A stretch of 64,000 nucleotides of DNA, from NCBI RefSeq assembly GCF_026151205.1, contig NC_087081.1, forward strand, positions 17,603,859 through 17,667,858, in the 5' to 3' direction. This stretch comes from Bolinopsis microptera (Eukaryota; Ctenophora; Tentaculata; Lobata; Bolinopsidae). Below are positions 58,603 through 64,000 of the stretch, one piece after another (within the stretch, counting starts at the first letter, position 1; each line of letters starts with the position of its first letter). The translations under genes and the position numbers were made by a program. The notes beneath the pieces are model-generated. The model searched no databases, was not told the origin of the DNA, and worked only from the letters and a program-made list of their open reading frames with translations.

Positions 58603-61600
58603 ACACAGCGTGTAGGGAGCTGTATTTTATAAACATGTTAATAAACACAGCGTGTAGGGAGCTGTATTTTATAAACATGTTAGTAAACACAGCGTGTAGG
58701 GAGCTGTATTTTATAAACATGTTAGTAAACACAGCGTGTAGGGAGCTGTATTTTATAAACATGTTAGTAAAGACAGCGTGTAGGGAGCTGTATTTTATAA
58801 ACATGTTAGTAAACACAGCGTGTAGGGAGCTGTATTTTAAAACATGTTAGTAAACACAGCGTGTAGGGAGCTGTATTTTATAAACATGTTAGTAAACACA
58901 GCGTGTAGGGAGCTGTATTTTATAAACATGTTAGTAAACACAGCGTGTAGGGAGCTGTATTTTATAAACATGTTAGTAAACACAGCGTGTAGGGAGCTGT
59001 ATTTTATAAACATGTTAGTAAACACAGCGTGTAGGGAGCTGTATTTTATAAACATGTTAGTAAACACAGCGTGTAGGGAGCTGTATTTTATAAACATGTT
59101 AGTAAACACAGCGTGTAGGGAGCTGTATTTTATAAACATGTTAGTAAACACAGCGTGTAGGGAGCTGTATTTTATAAACATGTTAGTAAACACAGCGTGT
59201 AGGGAGCTGTATTTTATAAACATGTTAGTAAACACAGCGTGTAGGGAGCTGTATTTTATAAACATGTTAGTAAACACAGCGTGTAGGGAGCTGTATTTTA
59301 TAAACATGTTAGTAAACACAGCGTGTAGGGAGCTGTATTTTATAAACATGTTAGTAAACACAGCGTGTAGGGAGCTGTATTTTATAAACATGTTAGTAAA
59401 CACAGCGTGTAGGGAGCTGTATTTTATAAACATGTTAGTAAACACAGCGTGTAGTGAGCTGTATTTTATAAACATGTTAGTAAACACAGCGTGTAGGGAG
59501 CTGTATTTTATAAACATGTTAGTAAACACAGCGTGTAGGGAGCTGTATTTTATAAACATGTTAGTAAACACAGCGTGTAGCGAGCTGTATTTTATAAACA
59601 TGTTAGTAAACACAGCGTGTAGGGAGCTGTATTTTATAAACATGTTAGTAAACACAGCGTGTAGGGAGCTGTATTTTATAAACATGTTAGTAAACACAGC
59701 GTGTAGGGAGCTGTATTTTATAAACATGTTAGTAAACACAGCGTGTAGGGAGCTGTATTTTATAAACATGTTAGTAAACACAGCGTGTAGGGAGCTGTAT
59801 TTTATAAACATGTTAGTAAACACAGCGTGTAGGAGCTGTATTTTATAAACATGTTAGTAAACACAGCGTGTAGGGAGCTGTATTTTATAAACATGTTAGT
59901 AAACACAGCGTGTAGGGAGTTGTATTTTATAAACATGTTAGTAAACACAGCGTGTAGGGAGCTGTATTTTATAAACATGTTAGTAAACACAGCGTGTAGG
60001 GAGTTGTATTTTATAAACATGTTAGTAAACACAGCGTGTAGGGAGCTGTATTTTATAAACATGTTAGTAAACACAGCGTGTAGGGAGCTGTATTTTATAA
60101 ACATGTTAGTAAACACAGCGTGTAGGGAGCTGTATTTTATAAACATGTTAGTAAACACAGCGTGTAGGAGCTGTATTTTATAAACATGTTAGTAAACACA
60201 GCGTGTAGGGAGCTGTATTTTATAAACATGTTAGTAAACACAGCGTGTAGGGAGCTGTATTTTATAAACATGTTAGTAAACACAGCGTGTAGGGAGCTGT
60301 ATTTTATAAACATGTTAGTAAACACAGCGTGTAGGGAGCTGTATTTTATAAACATGTTAGTAAACACAGCGTGTAGGGAGCTGTATTTTATAAACATGTT
60401 AGTAAACACAGCGTGTAGGGAGCTGTATTTTATAAACATGTTAGTAAACACAGCGTGTAGGGAGCTGTATTTTATAAACATGTTAGTAAACACAGCGTGT
60501 AGGGAGCTGTATTTTATAAACATGTTAGTAAACACAGCGTGTAGGGAGCTGTATTTTATAAACATGTTAGTAAACACAGCGTGTAGGGAGCTGTATTTTA
60601 TAAACATGTTAGTAAACACAGCGTGTAGGGAGCTGTATTTTATAAACATGTTAGTAAACACAGCGTGTAGGGAGCTGTATTTTATAAACATGTTAGTAAA
60701 CACAGCGTGTAGGGAGCTGTATTTTATAAACATGTTAGTAAACACAGCGTGTAGGGAGCTGTATTTTATAAACATGTTAGTAAACACAGCGTGTAGGGAG
60801 CTGTATTTTATAAACATGTTAGTAAACACAGCGTGTAGGGAGCTGTATTTTATAAACATGTTAGTAAACACAGCGTGTAGGGAGCTGTATTTTATAAACA
60901 TGTTAGTAAACACAGCGTGTAGGGAGCTGTATTTTATAAACATGTTAGTAAACACAGCGTGTAGGGAGCTGTATTTTATAAACATGTTAGTAAACACAGC
61001 GTGTAGGGAGCTGTATTTTATAAACATGTTAGTAAACACAGCGTGTAGGGAGCTGTATTTTATAAACATGTTAGTAAACACAGCGTGTAGGGAGCTGTAT
61101 TTTATAAACATGTTAGTAAACACAGCGTGTAGGGAGCTGTATTTTATAAACATGTTAGTAAACACAGCGTGTAGGGAGCTGTATTTTATAAACATGTTAG
61201 TAAACACAGCGTGTAGGGAGCTGTATTTTATAAACATGTTAGTAAACACAGCGTGTAGGGAGCTGTATTTTATAAACATGTTAGTAAACACAGCGTGTAG
61301 GGAGCTGTATTTTATAAACATGTTAGTAAACACAGCGTGTAGGGAGCTGTATTTTATAAACATGTTAGTAAACACAGCGTGTAGGGAGCTGTATTTTATA
61401 AACATGTTAGTAAACACAGCGTGTAGGGAGCTGTATTTTATAAACATGTTAGTAAACACAGCGTGTAGGGAGCTGTATTTTATAAACATGTTAGTAAACA
61501 CAGCGTGTAGGGAGCTGTATTTTATAAACATGTTAGTAAACACAGCGTGTAGGGAGCTGTATTTTATAAACATGTTAGTAAACACAGCGTGTAGGGAGCT

Positions 61601-64000
61601 GTATTTTATAAACATGTTAGTAAACACAGCGTGTAGGGAGCTGTATTTTATAAACATGTTAGTAAACACAGCGTGTAGGGAGCTGTATTTTATAAACATG
61701 TTAGTAAACACAGCGTGTAGGGAGCTGTATTTTATAAACATGTTAGTAAACACAGCGTGTAGGGAGCTGTATTTTATAAACATGTTAGTAAACACAGCGT
61801 GTAGGGAGCTGTATTTTATAAACATGTTAGTAAACACAGCGTGTAGGGAGCTGTATTTTATAAACATGTTAGTAAACACAGCGTGTAGGGAGCTGTATTT
61901 TATAAACATGTTAGTAAACACAGCGTGTAGGGAGCTGTATTTTATAAACATGTTAGTAAACACAGCGTGTAGGGAGCTGTATTTTATAAACATGTTAGTA
62001 AACACAGCGTGTAGGGAGCTGTATTTTATAAACATGTTAGTAAACACAGCGTGTAGGGAGCTGTATTTTATAAACATGTTAGTAAACACAGCGTGTAGGG
62101 AGCTGTATTTTATAAACATGTTAGTAAACACAGCGTGTAGGGAGCTGTATTTTATAAACATGTTAGTAAACACAGCGTGTAGGGAGCTGTATTTTATAAA
62201 CATGTTAGTAAACACAGCGTGTAGGGAGCTGTATTTTATAAACATGTTAGTAAACACAGCGTGTAGGGAGCTGTATTTTATAAACATGTTAGTAAACACA
62301 GCGTGTAGGGAGCTGTATTTTATAAACATGTTAGTAAACACAGCGTGTAGGGAGCTGTATTTTATAAACATGTTAGTAAACACAGCGTGTAGGGAGCTGT
62401 ATTTTATAAACATGTTAGTAAACACAGCGTGTAGGGAGCTGTATTTTATAAACATGTTAGTAAACACAGCGTGTAGGGAGCTGTATTTTATAAACATGTT
62501 AGTAAACACAGCGTGTAGGGAGCTGTATTTTATAAACATGTTAGTAAACACAGCGTGTAGGGAGCTGTATTTTATAAACATGTTAGTAAACACAGCGTGT
62601 AGGGAGCTGTATTTTATAAACATGTTAGTAAACACAGCGTGTAGGGAGCTGTATTTTATAAACATGTTAGTAAACACAGCGTGTAGGGAGCTGTATTTTA
62701 TAAACATGTTAGTAAACACAGCGTGTAGGGAGCTGTATTTTATAAACATGTTAGTAAACACAGCGTGTAGGGAGCTGTATTTTATAAACATGTTAGTAAA
62801 CACAGCGTGTAGGGAGCTGTATTTTATAAACATGTTAGTAAACACAGCGTGTAGGGAGCTGTATTTTATAAACATGTTAGTAAACACAGCGTGTAGGGAG
62901 CTGTATTTTATAAACATGTTAGTAAACACAGCGTGTAGGAGCTGTATTTTATAAACATGTTAGTAAACACAGCGTGTAGGGAGCTGTATTTTATAAACAT
63001 GTTAGTAAACACAGCGTGTAGGGAGCTGTATTTTATAAACATGTTAGTAAACACAGCGTGTAGGGAGCTGTATTTTATAAACATGTTAGTAAACACAGCG
63101 TGTAGGGAGCTGTATTTTATAAACATGTTAGTAAACACAGCGTGTAGGGAGCTGTATTTTATAAACATGTTAGTAAACACAGCGTGTAGGGAGCTGTATT
63201 TTATAAACATGTTAGTAAACACAGCGTGTAGGGAGCTGTATTTTATAAACATGTTAGTAAACACAGCGTGTAGGGAGCTGTATTTTATAAACATGTTAGT
63301 AAACACAGCGTGTAGGGAGCTGTATTTTATAAACATGTTAGTAAACACAGCGTGTAGGGAGCTGTATTTTATAAACATGTTAGTAAACACAGCGTGTAGG
63401 GAGCTGTATTTTATAAACATGTTAGTAAACACAGCGTGTAGGGAGCTGTATTTTATAAACATGTTAGTAAACACAGCGTGTAGGGAGCTGTATTTTATAA
63501 ACATGTTAGTAAACACAGCGTGTAGCGAGCTGTATTTTATAAACATGTTAGTAAACACAGCGTGTAGGGAGCTGTATTTTATAAACATGTTAGTAAACAC
63601 AGCGTGTAGGGAGCTGTATTTTATAAACATGTTAGTAAACACAGCGTGTAGGGAGCTGTATTTTATAAACATGTTAGTAAACACAGCGTGTAGGGAGCTG
63701 TATTTTATAAACATGTTAGTAAACACAGCGTGTAGGGAGCTGTATTTTATAAACATGTTAGTAAACACAGCGTGTAGGGAGCTGTATTTTATAAACATGT
63801 TAGTAAACACAGCGTGTAGGGAGCTGTATTTTATAAACATGTTAGTAAACACAGCGTGTAGGGAGCTGTATTTTATAAACATGTTAGTAAACACAGCGTG
63901 TAGGGAGCTGTATTTTATAAACATGTTAGTAAACACAGCGTGTAGGGAGCTGTATTTTATAAACATGTTAGTAAACACAGCGTGTAGGGAGCTGTATTTT
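58603..64000. repeat. 42-bp satellite, about 128 units, continuing beyond the window
   Basis: Unit: TGTTAGTAAACACAGCGTGT, AGGGAGCTGTATTTTATAAA, CA. Because 42 is a multiple of three, both strands carry frames of hundreds of codons with a 14-residue period; these are not genes. Variants are rare (for example 59452, 59580, 63524). 41-bp units occur at about 59831, 60168 and 62937. The run between the last two is essentially perfect. Confidence 0.97.

Noticed and set aside
58844-63978. Very long open frames on both strands (up to about 930 codons) with a 14-residue period
   Set aside because: They arise because the satellite period (42) is a multiple of three and the unit lacks stops; no codon structure or conservation.

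Overview
The window looks like an intron-rich, repeat-laden invertebrate metazoan chromosome; I cannot name the phylum from sequence alone. Evidence: two conserved animal genes spread over many short exons with GT/AG introns, several retroelement classes (LINE-type, LTR, tRNA-derived SINE), a metazoan-type hammerhead ribozyme, MITEs, and very abundant micro- and minisatellites with long G/C tracts. There are no bacterial operons, CRISPR arrays or rRNA genes, and no free-standing tRNA gene that I can see.

Two host genes, both on the minus strand, can be assembled in frame. (1) A MASK-type (ANKHD1/ANKRD17 family) gene occupies about 29.2 kb down to position 136. Twenty-four coding exons join with consistent phases into 3552 nt (1183 aa): 17 ankyrin repeats, a basic Ala/Lys-rich helix, Ser/Asn/Thr-rich linkers, one KH domain and a short tail. 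An acidic exon at 30083-30216 may extend the N-terminus. (2) A phospholipid phosphatase (PAP2/LPP family) gene at 50141-54164 has five exons, 295 aa, and all three catalytic motifs.

Layout. 0.1-29 kb: MASK exons, with introns full of tandem arrays and composite elements, including two large elements with G/C-tract termini and kilobase polypurine cores (4563-8545 and 23388-26574), a cAMP-response-element-like minisatellite split by one of them, and a hammerhead ribozyme at 22634-22676. 30-50 kb: a nest of retroelements and MITEs. It holds LINE ORF1 and reverse-transcriptase remnants, a gag-only LTR element (34317-42113) inserted in a MITE, MITE families with 9-bp target duplications, and SINEs. 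50-54 kb: the phosphatase gene. 55-64 kb: long satellites (20-bp and 42-bp units), the last running off the window.

The most unusual signal is that many minisatellites sit exactly on exon/intron junctions of both genes, so each repeat unit carries a copy of a splice donor, a splice acceptor or, in one case, both around an 18-nt in-frame micro-exon. The second is a family of G-tract-ended elements that share architecture while their terminal and subterminal repeat units differ from element to element.
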